Made by a program: the position numbers and the translations under genes. DNA of 64,000 bases from positions 1 to 64,000 of the forward strand of contig NZ_PXWG01000016.1 in NCBI RefSeq assembly GCF_003011965.1. Reading direction: 5' to 3'. Positions 39,482 to 48,078 of this stretch are shown one piece after another. Each line of letters begins with the position of its first letter. Position 1 is the stretch's first letter. The notes beneath the pieces are model-generated. The model made no database searches. It was not told where the DNA came from and saw only the letters and a list, made by a program, of their open reading frames with translations. The DNA comes from Streptosporangium nondiastaticum. GTDB lineage: Bacteria; Actinomycetota; Actinomycetes; Streptomycetales; Streptomycetaceae.

Positions 39482-41572
39482 CTAGCCCTTTGGTTCCTGG
39501 CTGGTGTCGCCTCCTGCGCGCATTCGATGGTGGATTTCCGCGGCTGCTGTCCACTGATGCCCGAGAGCGCGAATGCGCTGCCCGGCGGTATGGACACCAG
39601 CGATGCAGCGGTATCCCTGATCAGAGCGATCGAGAACGCCGATGCGTCTTGAGGCAAGAAAATCGAGGGTTTCCATGACTTCGTCCCCCGCGACGCGGTA
39701 CCCAAGGGTCCGGAGCTCGCGTCGAACCGAGGTGAGATCGAGCCAGCCACCCTCCTCTAATGGATCTTCCGCTTCCACGTTCAGGATGTCGACGAGGGCG
39801 TACTCGAGCTCGCCACGGACCTCCTGATTCCGCCAGTGTCCGCGGATTGCGTCTCCGCGTTGTGCCGCGCGCAGCGCCGGGTCGACGAGGGGTGCCAGCT
39901 GGGCCGGCGTGAGCGGGGTTCTTTCCTGGCGCCGGATGACCTCGGCCAGCAGTCCGGTCTCGATGACGGCGATCGCCGGGTCGTCGTCGGCCTCCTTGAG
40001 CATGCTTGGCCTGAATCCCGGGCCGATGAGAAGGGTGACCTCGGCCCCGATCTGCGCCCTGTGTCCTGCCAGATTGAACAACGTCTGATCGACAACCTGC
40101 CCCGAGGCTGCGGTCTTTGTCTCGACGGCCAGGACTCGTGAGTCCGCACCGACGCCGAAGCGTACGCGACCGTCCACTGCTTGATTACCACCTACGTGTT
40201 CGCCAGGCATGCCAAGGTACGCCAGCGCAGCGACGGCGGCCTTCTCCAGGCGCTCGGGGGTTGCGCTGGCGAGTGCGGAGCTTTCCAGCTCTGCTGCGAT
40301 GTCCGCCCCGAGCGAGTCCTGTGGCAGCGTGCTGCCCAGAGCATCGGCGGGGTGACCTTCGCTGGCGCCATGGGATGAGCCATCGTCGACGGTGAGACAG
40401 GGCACAGAGTGCTTGAACGCCCGGCCGAGAGCAGTCGTACGGTAGGCGGTCTGGGACAGACGCGTGACCAGTCCGCAGACCTCAAGCAGGTTGAGGCGGG
40501 TATTGACGGCGCTCCGGCTCAGCGGCTTGTCACGGTTGGGAAGATACCGCGAGCTGCGCTCCGCAAGCATGCCGGACGCGGGGCAGGCGGTTTCGTCGAG
40601 CACGCCCAACATCTCACCGAAGAAAGCGATCGAGGCATGAACGGTGCGTGCGAGGTCCAAGGGTTCGCCTGACTCGACCCAGAAAATAGCGGCTGGAGTG
40701 GCGCTCCAGGTCTTGGATGACGTCTGCCGGATGAGTCCCAGAGCCTTGAGAGTGTCCTTGGCGGTGCGTGCTGTGGCCGTGGTTTGGGCCTTGGGGAAGG
40801 TGTCCTTCACGAATTGCCTGAAGTCCGCTTCCGTGATCGACGGCATGGCGGCCTCGACGAGCACCTGAAGTGCGTCCATCGTGCCGCCGTTCGCGGAGGT
40901 TCCGGGAATGTAGAGATTGGCGCCGTCCGCTCTGGCCCTTAGTCCCGCTTCGTCGAGCTGCTCGATAAGCTGCGCGACGGCGCCCACAGCTGGGGTCAGT
41001 TGCGCGGTCGTGACGGTGTCGTCGGGTTCGGGCCTCCCCATCACGATGCGCGCCAGGGCGTCGCGGCCGGCGTCCGTAAGGTGGACACGACCGTCGAAGA
41101 GATCGACCATGCCCGTGACTGTGAGCCACGTCGTCCGGTCGCGCACCGGCCCCGAAGTCTCCCACGGTAGGTCGAAGTATTCACGTGCCAGGTCCAAGAG
41201 TTGATCGTGCGTCCGGGGTCCAGAGGCGAGCGCATCCATGACTTCGCCGACGAACCTCACATTGTGGTGGAACGTCTCCACCAGCAAGACCGGGTTGCCC
41301 TTTTGGCGCCAGATGAGGGCGGCGGCGCTGGGAAGGAACGTCCGGCCCTCTCGCGAGAGCAGTCCGGCCCGGACAAGGCGCTGCAGCTGATGTCGGTTGA
41401 GCCCACCGGCTTGCGGCAGCGATTCCTGATCGCTGAGCTCTCGGTCCTGATGGGCGGAAAGCTCATCGATCAGGGCTTGCAGAGTACCGATCCATGAGGC
41501 TCGTGGGCCCGGCAAGACCGGCATACCAGGTGACCGTTCGCCCCAGGCGCGAGGCTGTGCGAGTTCTCCCAT
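39482..41572 (-). CDS. PD-(D/E)xK nuclease-like protein with winged-helix-like region
   Basis: A 696-residue protein from the ATG at 41572 (longer frame possible). The first 440 residues look like a series of winged-helix modules (for example LNRHQLQRLVRAGLLSREGRTFLPSAAALIW). A nuclease core follows at about 467-520: DGRVRFG with an acidic residue, then RVLAVETKTAASGQV with Glu484-x-Lys486 and the conserved Gln. A further helix region ends the protein. This is the layout of restriction-like or abortive-infection nucleases. Its neighbours on the same strand are the membrane hydrolase and the SIR2-like block. Confidence 0.62.
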   Translation of the reverse strand: MGELAQPRAWGERSPGMPVLPGPRASWIGTLQALIDELSAHQDRELSDQESLPQAGGLNRHQLQRLVRAGLLSREGRTFLPSAAALIWRQKGNPVLLVETFHHNVRFVGEVMDALASGPRTHDQLLDLAREYFDLPWETSGPVRDRTTWLTVTGMVDLFDGRVHLTDAGRDALARIVMGRPEPDDTVTTAQLTPAVGAVAQLIEQLDEAGLRARADGANLYIPGTSANGGTMDALQVLVEAAMPSITEADFRQFVKDTFPKAQTTATARTAKDTLKALGLIRQTSSKTWSATPAAIFWVESGEPLDLARTVHASIAFFGEMLGVLDETACPASGMLAERSSRYLPNRDKPLSRSAVNTRLNLLEVCGLVTRLSQTAYRTTALGRAFKHSVPCLTVDDGSSHGASEGHPADALGSTLPQDSLGADIAAELESSALASATPERLEKAAVAALAYLGMPGEHVGGNQAVDGRVRFGVGADSRVLAVETKTAASGQVVDQTLFNLAGHRAQIGAEVTLLIGPGFRPSMLKEADDDPAIAVIETGLLAEVIRRQERTPLTPAQLAPLVDPALRAAQRGDAIRGHWRNQEVRGELEYALVDILNVEAEDPLEEGGWLDLTSVRRELRTLGYRVAGDEVMETLDFLASRRIGVLDRSDQGYRCIAGVHTAGQRIRALGHQWTAAAEIHHRMRAGGDTSQEPKG

Positions 41573-41846
41573 GGCTCGCACACTAGCGGTGCATATGGCG
41601 CTGGTGCTGCTCTCTCTGGGAAGATTCCCTAAAGGTATGGCAGAAGTAGTTTCTTGTGTCGCGACGTACCTCTGAGCGGTATATCCAGCCAGACTTGGCA
41701 AGCGTCGTGCCTTTACGACCGACTGGCGGGCTGAGTGCCTCGCAACGCCATCCCTTCAGTCCGCAAGGGTGCAAGGCCGGAGCAAGGTGGCATTCGGTAG
41801 CGGCCGCGAGGTCGCCTTCGGCCGCCAGGGTTGGGTAGATCCTTGC

Positions 41847-42076
41847 TCACGTGCCTGCTGCGACGTTGGTCCAACTCCATTTCGGGGCCTTGATCTCGCT
41901 CTCGGACAGGTGCGTGCAGCCGGGGATGTGCGCGTACTGCGTGAGTGGCACAAGGATGGTGTTCGGTTCCCAGCTTCCCCAGTCGGGATGGGTATCTTGC
42001 GCTGAGGCGGCTGCGGAGAGCAGGCGCAGTCTGCCCCGGTGATCAGGTCGCAATGGTCGCAACGGCTGGCGGTCAT
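41847..42076 (-). pseudogene. small zinc-ribbon-like gene, apparently frameshifted
   Basis: The ATG at 42076 overlaps the Nudix stop (ATGA) and opens with MTASRCDHCDLITGADCACS, a Cys cluster. The following sense-like sequence (THPDWGSWEPNTILVPLTQY, then HIPGCTHLSESEIKAPKWSW) is in a different frame and ends at 41847. Either the gene is broken by a frameshift or the sequence has an error near 42000. Function unknown. Confidence 0.45.
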
Positions 42077-42543
42077 GGGCTGGTGTCCTCCGAAGCGGGG
42101 AGGCTCGTCCGTGCGTTCTGGTGGAGGGCGATCGCCTCTCGGCACCACGGGGGTACGCGGAGTCGTGGGAGCACCGAGGCCGGGAACCAGTGGAGCATGA
42201 TGCCTTCGGTGAGAGGGAGGGCGTGGGCGTCGCCGTCCCAGTTGCCGGTGTAGATGGCGATCGGGCCCTTGCCGAGGTGTTCGGCGTTTCTCTGCTGGAC
42301 GGTGGTGAACTCCTTCAGCGGGATGGTGAGTCCGGTCTCCTCCGCTACTTCGCGCGCGACGGTGTCGGCCAGTGATTCGCCCGGTTCGGGGCGTCCGCCG
42401 ACAGGTGTCCAGTAGCCGGGCCAGCAGATGCCTTCGATGTCGTCGCGGAGGTGGAGCAGGTATTCGCCCTGGCTGTTCGTGATCAGCGCGGATACCCCTG
42501 TGCCGGCCTCAATCGCTTCCGCTTCGAGCTCGGTGTCGGTCAT
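42073..42543 (-). CDS. Nudix hydrolase
   Basis: A 156-residue protein from the ATG at 42543, which overlaps the stop of the MazG-like gene by ATGA. The Nudix box is complete: GGRPEPGESLADTVAREVAE followed by ETGL. It hydrolyses a nucleoside diphosphate linked to another group. The particular substrate is not readable. The tail overlaps the next small gene. Confidence 0.88.
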   Translation of the reverse strand: MTDTELEAEAIEAGTGVSALITNSQGEYLLHLRDDIEGICWPGYWTPVGGRPEPGESLADTVAREVAEETGLTIPLKEFTTVQQRNAEHLGKGPIAIYTGNWDGDAHALPLTEGIMLHWFPASVLPRLRVPPWCREAIALHQNARTSLPASEDTSP

Positions 42544-42974
42544 CCCGCCATCGTCCACCCCGCGGGTGGGGGTGGCGCGTCTGCGACACAAGTCGGCGGT
42601 CGCGTCCTGAGGGGACACGACCGCCGGAGCGGGGGAGGGAGTGGACAGGCGGTAGTAGCGGCTTCGCGGCCCCTGCGGGTCCGGCGGTGGAAGATCTCCT
42701 CGAAGGTTGCGCGGACGCCTTCGGGGTCGATGTAGTGCATGGCCAGCAGGGCGGCGATGACGGAGCCGACCAGGTCGTTCTGGACCTCGGACCAGCTGTG
42801 GGCGTCGCCGCAGGTGGTCAGGCCCTTCAGGTCGTGGAGGGCATGCATGGCCTCGCCGGCCTCCTCGGCGACCTTGCCTACCTGGAGGGCCTTGAGCTCC
42901 TCGTCGGGGAGGTGTTCACCGGCCTTGCGGCAGACGGTGGAGAGCTTGGTGATGTCGTCCCACAGGTCGTCCAT
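42540..42974 (-). CDS. MazG-like nucleotide pyrophosphohydrolase
   Basis: A 144-residue protein. GKVAEEAGEAMHALHDLKG (residues 33-51) carries the E-x-x-E motif of the all-alpha NTP pyrophosphatase fold; a later acidic helix is DLVGSVIAALLAMHYID. The last 45 residues are Pro/Arg-rich and may be an extension or non-homologous tail. It hydrolyses nucleoside triphosphates to monophosphates; in defence systems MazG-like proteins can deplete nucleotides. It is coupled to the Nudix gene. Confidence 0.78.
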   Translation of the reverse strand: MDDLWDDITKLSTVCRKAGEHLPDEELKALQVGKVAEEAGEAMHALHDLKGLTTCGDAHSWSEVQNDLVGSVIAALLAMHYIDPEGVRATFEEIFHRRTRRGREAATTACPLPPPLRRSCPLRTRPPTCVADAPPPPAGWTMAG

Positions 42975-43028
42975 GACAGATCTCCCATCCGTGTATCCCG
43001 GCCCCGGGGTGGGGCCGGGCCTGGGGTT

Positions 43029-44351
43029 CTAAGGTTGTGCGGGCCGTCCGAGCTGGCGCACGGTCCATCCGGCTGTGCGCCACGCGTCGGCGTTCAGGAG
43101 GTTGCGGAGGTCCACGAGGAGCGGTTGGTCGACCAGACTGGACAGAGCCTTGGGGTCGGTGTCGCGGAACTGGGGCCACTCGGTGGCCAGGACGATCAGC
43201 TCCGCGCCCTTGACCGACTCTTCCAAGTCTTCCGCGTAGTCGAGTTCGGGGTGGCGTACGAGTGCGGTGGGAACGGCGTGGGGGTCGTGGACCGTGACGG
43301 TCGCGCCACGCTGGTGCATGAGGGCGGCGACGGCGAGGGCCGGAGACTCCCGCACGTCGTCGGTGCCGGCCTTGAAGGAGGCGCCCCACACAGTGACGCG
43401 TGACCCTGCCACTGGTCGGCCGAGGGTTTGCTCGATCAGAGCGAGGGCGGCGGTGGGGCGGGATTCGTTGACCTGTTCGGCGGCTCGCAGCAGGGTTGCC
43501 GCGTCGAGGGCGCCGAGGCTCTGTGCGGAGGCGGTGAACGCGCGTACGTCCTTGGGCAGGCAGCCTCCGCCGTAGCCGGGTCCGGCGTTCAGGCCGCCGC
43601 GGCCGATGCGCGGGTCGAGGCCGATGGCCTCCGTGAGCTGGTGGACATCGGCGCCGGCGGCAGTGCACATGTCGGCGACGCCGTTGATGAAGGAGATCTT
43701 CATGCCGAGGTAGGCGTTGGCGGCGCCCTTGATCAGTTCGGCGGTGGCGGGGTCGGTGACGAACAGGGGGATCTGGTTGTGCAGCAGCGGGGCGTAGACC
43801 TCGCGGACGACGTCCTCGGCGTGCGGGGAGGGGACGCCGACGACGATGCGGTCGGGGCGGAGGGTGTCCTCGATGGCGTGGCCTTCGCGTAGGAACTCGG
43901 GGTTCCAGACGACCTCGACGTCGGTGCCCGCGGGGGCGAGGCGGGCGAGGAGGGCGGCCAGGTCGCGGGTGGTGCCGACGGTGACCGTGGACTTGCCGAT
44001 GATCACGCATGGGCGGGTCAGGTGCGGGGCGAGCGCGCGGGCCGCGCCGAAGACCTGGCCGGTGTCGTAGCTGCGGCCGTCGGCGTCGATCGGTGTGCCG
44101 ACGGCGAGGAAGTGGACGTCGGCGAAGGCCGCGGCCTCGGCCAGGTCGGTGGTGAAGCGGAGTCGGCCGGACGCGGTGTGGGTGGCCAGCAGGGCCGGCA
44201 GGCCCTCTTCGTAGATGGGGCATTCGCCGGCGTTGAGCCGGTTGATCTTCGCCTGGTCGAGGTCCACGCCGATGACCTCGTGGCCGATCTCGGCCATGGC
44301 CGCGGCGTGCGGGATGCCCAGGTGGCCGCAGCCGATGACGGATACGCGCAT
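43029..44351 (-). CDS. UDP-glucose/GDP-mannose 6-dehydrogenase family protein
   Basis: A 440-residue protein. The N-terminal Rossmann motif is VSVIGCGHLGIPHAAAMAEIG; the middle has KGAANAYLGMKISFIN with Lys208; the catalytic Cys264 is in GPGYGGGCLPKDVRAF. The C-terminal domain has VWGASFKAGTDDVRESPAL. It oxidises a nucleotide sugar (UDP-glucose, GDP-mannose or a relative) twice with NAD+ to the uronate. No other sugar-nucleotide genes are near. Instead it sits between SIR2-like and MazG-like genes, an unusual place for this enzyme. Confidence 0.9.
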   Translation of the reverse strand: MRVSVIGCGHLGIPHAAAMAEIGHEVIGVDLDQAKINRLNAGECPIYEEGLPALLATHTASGRLRFTTDLAEAAAFADVHFLAVGTPIDADGRSYDTGQVFGAARALAPHLTRPCVIIGKSTVTVGTTRDLAALLARLAPAGTDVEVVWNPEFLREGHAIEDTLRPDRIVVGVPSPHAEDVVREVYAPLLHNQIPLFVTDPATAELIKGAANAYLGMKISFINGVADMCTAAGADVHQLTEAIGLDPRIGRGGLNAGPGYGGGCLPKDVRAFTASAQSLGALDAATLLRAAEQVNESRPTAALALIEQTLGRPVAGSRVTVWGASFKAGTDDVRESPALAVAALMHQRGATVTVHDPHAVPTALVRHPELDYAEDLEESVKGAELIVLATEWPQFRDTDPKALSSLVDQPLLVDLRNLLNADAWRTAGWTVRQLGRPAQP

Positions 44352-44455
44352 GGTGCCGGCGCTCCTTTCCCTGTCTCGCCCGCCCGGTGGTCCGGGCCGG
44401 TCAGGGGCGACACGCTAGCGCCACTGTCCGGCCCGGACCTGATCGTGCAGGTGGG

Positions 44456-45688
44456 TCAGTTGGTGGGCTTAGCGAGGAGGTTGACGAGTTCCGGCAGACC
44501 CTCCGCGGCCGGCTTCCGGCAGACCAGGTCGTCGTCCTGGGGGCTTTCCAGCGGGTAGGGCTTGAACTGGCCGTCGTGCCAGAAGCCCTCGGGGTCGAGG
44601 TAGACGACCTTCAGACCGCGCTCGCGGGCGCGGGCCTGGACCTTGCGCCGGTCGGCGTGCAGACCGACGACGAGCAGGGCCTTCGCGCCGTCCACCCACT
44701 CGACGTCCGGTACGGCCTGGTCGTAGCGGCGCATGAAGCACTCCTCCAGGCCGGCGCGGGCTGCCAGCACGTCGAAGTTGTTGGTGATCACGGGCCCGAC
44801 CAGGTGTCCGGCGTCGTGAAGCTCCTTCAGCGCGTGCATGGCGGGTGTCGGCTCGGCCAAGAAGCACGCCTTGAACATCTCGGTGAACTCGGCCGTCTTC
44901 TCCTCCGGCTCGGTGAGCACCTCGTGCAGAAGCGGGTCGGAGACGGGGGAGAGGGTGAAGCGGTGTTCGCGAGGGTCGTCGCCCTGGCGGTCGGTGACGC
45001 GGTAGATCTCGTGGAGGCGGTGCAGGGGCGGGATGCCGGCCTCCACGGAGGTGCCGCAGCCGATCTCGACCTGGAAGGGCAGGTGATCGGCGAGGACGGA
45101 CAGGTCCGGGACGAGGGTGGGTGTGCCGCGCTGGTCCTTGATCCGGATGCCGGAGGCCAGCACGTCCCAGGGCCGTTGCCGCACGGCCGGCGGCGGGGCG
45201 TACTGGGCGGAGGTGATCTGGACGTCGAGGCTGCGGTAGTTCTGCGGGAGCTTGCGGCGGGCCACGGCGTCCTGGGGGTGCGACACGTACTGGGTGATCT
45301 TGCACTTGAGGTCGCGGCGCATCCACAAGGCTCCGCCGGAGGTGCGCTTCCATCCCCCGACCGCGAGCGCGGTCCTCACCGCGTCCTCGTGGGCGGTGAT
45401 CTCGTCGGCGGGCGCGGTCACGGAGTGGTAGAGGTACAGGTCGGTCAGGCCGATCGCGGGGGCGGCCGTGGTCGACACCAGGCCGTACCGGTAGCGGTAG
45501 TGGATGAGTCGGCGACGGGCGTCGTCGCCCCCGCTCCAGCCCGACTGGTCGGCAGTGGCCTCCTCCTGGGTGCGGCGCCAGATGCCCTCCTCGATGTAGC
45601 GGGGGCGGTCGGCGTCGCCGAAATGGGTGTTCCATACCTGCTGCTGTGACGGGGTGAGCTGGTCGACGACGATGTACGGGATCTCCAC
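44456..45688 (-). CDS. protein with C-terminal SIR2-like domain
   Basis: A 410-residue protein from the GTG at 45688 (GGGAGGG upstream). The first 200 residues are unrecognised. Residues 206-410 are SIR2-like: QVEIGCGTSVEAGIPPLHRL (the G-A-G-x-S-like NAD loop), ITNNFD at 301-306 (the Q-N-x-D-like position), and a late VVYLDPEGF. SIR2-like domains bind NAD+ and either deacylate or, in defence proteins, destroy NAD+. The N-terminal extension is unlike plain sirtuins. It lies in a block with UDP-glucose dehydrogenase, MazG-like and Nudix genes, all dealing with nucleotides. Confidence 0.68.
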   Translation of the reverse strand: MEIPYIVVDQLTPSQQQVWNTHFGDADRPRYIEEGIWRRTQEEATADQSGWSGGDDARRRLIHYRYRYGLVSTTAAPAIGLTDLYLYHSVTAPADEITAHEDAVRTALAVGGWKRTSGGALWMRRDLKCKITQYVSHPQDAVARRKLPQNYRSLDVQITSAQYAPPPAVRQRPWDVLASGIRIKDQRGTPTLVPDLSVLADHLPFQVEIGCGTSVEAGIPPLHRLHEIYRVTDRQGDDPREHRFTLSPVSDPLLHEVLTEPEEKTAEFTEMFKACFLAEPTPAMHALKELHDAGHLVGPVITNNFDVLAARAGLEECFMRRYDQAVPDVEWVDGAKALLVVGLHADRRKVQARARERGLKVVYLDPEGFWHDGQFKPYPLESPQDDDLVCRKPAAEGLPELVNLLAKPTN

Positions 45689-45937
45689 GGGCTTCCCTCC
45701 CTGGTGATGGTCCGCCCGCCCACAGCGATGGGCGGCCGATCGGATGCCGTACGACATGTGCCGGGTCGAGCGCCGTTCCGCCCGGCGGAGCCGAGCCGCT
45801 GGCTTCCACCAGGCGGAACGGGTTGTGCTGCGGGGCAGCCCGCCGTAGCTCGGGCGCCCCCTCACCGCACCTCCTCCAGGGCGGTGTCCGGTGCTCCGGC
45901 ACCCGGGGGCAGGCCCCAGGCCGGGGGCCGGAGCGGT

Positions 45938-46141
45938 CTAGGGGTCCGGCTCGGTGATGTCCGGCATGGAGACGGCCGTGGGCCGCTCGGTGGGGAGAAG
46001 ATCGGCGGCCTGGCCGCGCAGAATCCACGCAGGTCCGGCTAGGCCGAGCAGGGCCAGGACGGTCAGGGCGATGCCGCCGGATTCGCGGTGAGTCGGGCTG
46101 CTCGGACCGTGGTCCGGCGCGCGGTGCCGTCCCTCGGGCAT
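45938..46141 (-). CDS. small single-pass membrane protein
   Basis: A 67-residue protein from the ATG at 46141 (a GTG lies one codon earlier), overlapping the end of the gene upstream. One membrane helix, IALTVLALLGLAGPAWILRG, lies between a polar N-terminus and an acidic end. No family recognised. It is co-directional with the gene block around it. The 249-bp gap before the SIR2-like gene shows nothing else. Confidence 0.5.
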   Translation of the reverse strand: MPEGRHRAPDHGPSSPTHRESGGIALTVLALLGLAGPAWILRGQAADLLPTERPTAVSMPDITEPDP

Positions 46142-46581
46142 CACGGCGCCCCGCCGCGAGAGTGCTCGTGGTCGGCGAGTATGCGTCCGGTCTGGGCGTG
46201 CAGGCGCTCAAGGTCGGTCGGCGTGAGAATCAGCGCGGCCTCGCTGCGGCCGCCGTCTTCGTGGTGCACGAGGATGGCCACCGAGCCCTGCTTGGCACGA
46301 GGGTCGTAGACCGCGTCGGTGACGAGCAGGGTCGCGTGTGTCGGCCTGGCGGGCACCGGCTCCAACGTGCTGGCGTCGGCCGGCGCGGAGCATGCCGGAC
46401 CACCGCCCGGTGGGCGCAGGTGGTACGTCGCGGCGCCTTCGCCGGGGAGGGCGACGACGACGCCGACCCGGCCGTTCCGGGCGGTGTCGGCGGCGAGGTC
46501 GCCGAGCTGGGGAAGGAACGGGGCCGTTGTGCCTAACTCGGCCCCCTGCGCAGGCAGATGGGGAGTTGGTCGTCCGCTCAT
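46141..46581 (-). CDS. hypothetical protein of 146 residues
   Basis: Soluble, with no recognised domain: GRVGVVVALPGEGAATYHLRP, ATLLVTDAVYDPRAKQGSVA and ILTPTDLERLHAQTGRILAD. The mixed beta-alpha pattern and the position directly downstream of a regulator with TPR-like repeats suggest an accessory protein of that regulator. Similar small proteins commonly accompany this regulator type in streptomycetes (from memory, not checked). Confidence 0.5.
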   Translation of the reverse strand: MSGRPTPHLPAQGAELGTTAPFLPQLGDLAADTARNGRVGVVVALPGEGAATYHLRPPGGGPACSAPADASTLEPVPARPTHATLLVTDAVYDPRAKQGSVAILVHHEDGGRSEAALILTPTDLERLHAQTGRILADHEHSRGGAP

Positions 46582-46637
46582 GCCCCTGACGCTAGGAACG
46601 GGTCAGGGGCCGAATATGAGCCCGAGGAATACGACCC

Positions 46638-47867
46638 TCATCCGTCCAGGTGGAAGCGGTCGGACATGTGCCGCAACTTCTCCCGTGTTGCCGCTCGCTC
46701 GGCGTAGACGATGCTGCGAAGGGTGGAGCGGGCGATGGGGTGGTTACGGATGAGCTGGGGGGCGATCCGCTCCGCCCTCTCCAGTTCGCCCAGTGCCTTG
46801 TCGCGGCGCCCATCCCATAGCCAGGCTCGCGCGAGGTCCATGTGGTGGTGTCCCTGACGCGAGTTGGGCAGGGAAACGACCAGCTCCGGGCTGGTGCGGT
46901 GGTTTATCGTCAGGGCCTTTCGCTGCTGCCCCATCTCCAGAGCCACGCTGATGGCGTGGATCTGGACGTTGCCGGGCGAGAACGTCAGCGAGTGCCTGTC
47001 GTACACCGGAGGCCCGGCGTACTCGCCCATGCGGTCGGCCGCCGTCCTGGCGAGATCGATGCGGTCTTCCGCCTCCGCTGCCCGGCCGCCTCGTGCTGCG
47101 GAGACCGCAGCACGGAGCTGTAGGGTGCCCCATGCCCGCAGGGCCAACGGCTCGCCGCGCTCGTAGTCCTGCTGAAGAGTGCTGATGGCCTTGTCGGACA
47201 GGACGATGGCGTCTTCCCAGTCCGCGCTCGCCCACATGTCCCAGACCCGCATCCAGTCGGCGACCGCGGGCAAGACCGGGTCGCCGGACAGCCGTGCGGA
47301 CCAGGCGGCCCGCTCGCAGGCCATGGCGACCAGCTCGGGGTGGCCCAGAGCGTGGGCGGCGGTGTGCGCGAACTTGCAGCACACCGCGTAGATCGCGTAG
47401 GCCTCCTCCCGCTCGTGGCCGGTGGTCACCTCGGCGAGGGCGCGTGACTCGCGGAGCAGGTCCGGCAGGACGCGCAGGATGGCCACGTTCGCGGCGGCGT
47501 CCCGCAGCCGGTGCAGGCGCGTCATCTCCCGCCACAGCTTCGCCGCCGGACGCGGGGTGCCGTCGAACACGGGGGCGAGGTCGTAGCGACGCAGTTCCCG
47601 CAGGATCGAGGACGCGGCAACCTGCCACTGGTTCTCGTCGGGGGAGCTGGTGTACGGGCGGCCGATCAGATCGTTGGGGTGGACGTGCAACTCGGCCGCC
47701 AGCAGGTTCAGGACGCCGACCCTGTCCAGTTCGATCAGGCCGCGCTCCATCTTCGAGACCCAGCCCTGAGACTTGCCCAGAGCGGAGGCAAGGTCGGCCT
47801 GCGGCATGCCCAGGCGGAGGCGGGCACGACGGGCGCGGCGACCGATCTCCTCGGCTTCCTCCAGCAT
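46638..47867 (-). CDS. XRE-family transcriptional regulator with TPR-like region
   Basis: A 409-residue protein from the ATG at 47867 (GTG at 47870 is an equal alternative). Residues 8-65 form an XRE helix-turn-helix (RRARRARLRLGMPQADLASALGKSQGWVSKMERGL). The rest is an array of helical hairpins (for example ACERAAWSARLSGDPVLPAV and AAVSAARGGRAAEAEDRIDLA). It resembles the regulator at 3345 in layout. It is the most upstream gene of the leftward block and may control it. Confidence 0.78.
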   Translation of the reverse strand: MLEEAEEIGRRARRARLRLGMPQADLASALGKSQGWVSKMERGLIELDRVGVLNLLAAELHVHPNDLIGRPYTSSPDENQWQVAASSILRELRRYDLAPVFDGTPRPAAKLWREMTRLHRLRDAAANVAILRVLPDLLRESRALAEVTTGHEREEAYAIYAVCCKFAHTAAHALGHPELVAMACERAAWSARLSGDPVLPAVADWMRVWDMWASADWEDAIVLSDKAISTLQQDYERGEPLALRAWGTLQLRAAVSAARGGRAAEAEDRIDLARTAADRMGEYAGPPVYDRHSLTFSPGNVQIHAISVALEMGQQRKALTINHRTSPELVVSLPNSRQGHHHMDLARAWLWDGRRDKALGELERAERIAPQLIRNHPIARSTLRSIVYAERAATREKLRHMSDRFHLDG

Positions 47868-48078
47868 CACCGCACCCCCGACCTGTTGACGGGTCGGCTC
47901 GGCTCAGGCGTTCGGCAGGGCATGGTGCCTCCGTCCGTTCAGGCGTCTCCATCAGAACGGTACCTATGCCAGGGCGGAGGCGAACTCATCAGGGTCAAGC
48001 CTGGAGCCACCGAGGTCGGCGCGGCGTCGCCGCGAAGGAATGCCGGTGCCAAGTCGATCATTGGTGCGCGGTGAGTGG

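Noticed and set aside
41756..42148. 130-residue frame at the end of the Nudix operon
   Set aside because: Only its first 20 or so coding residues after the ATG at 42076 look real; the rest has shadow composition, and the sense-like continuation is in another frame.
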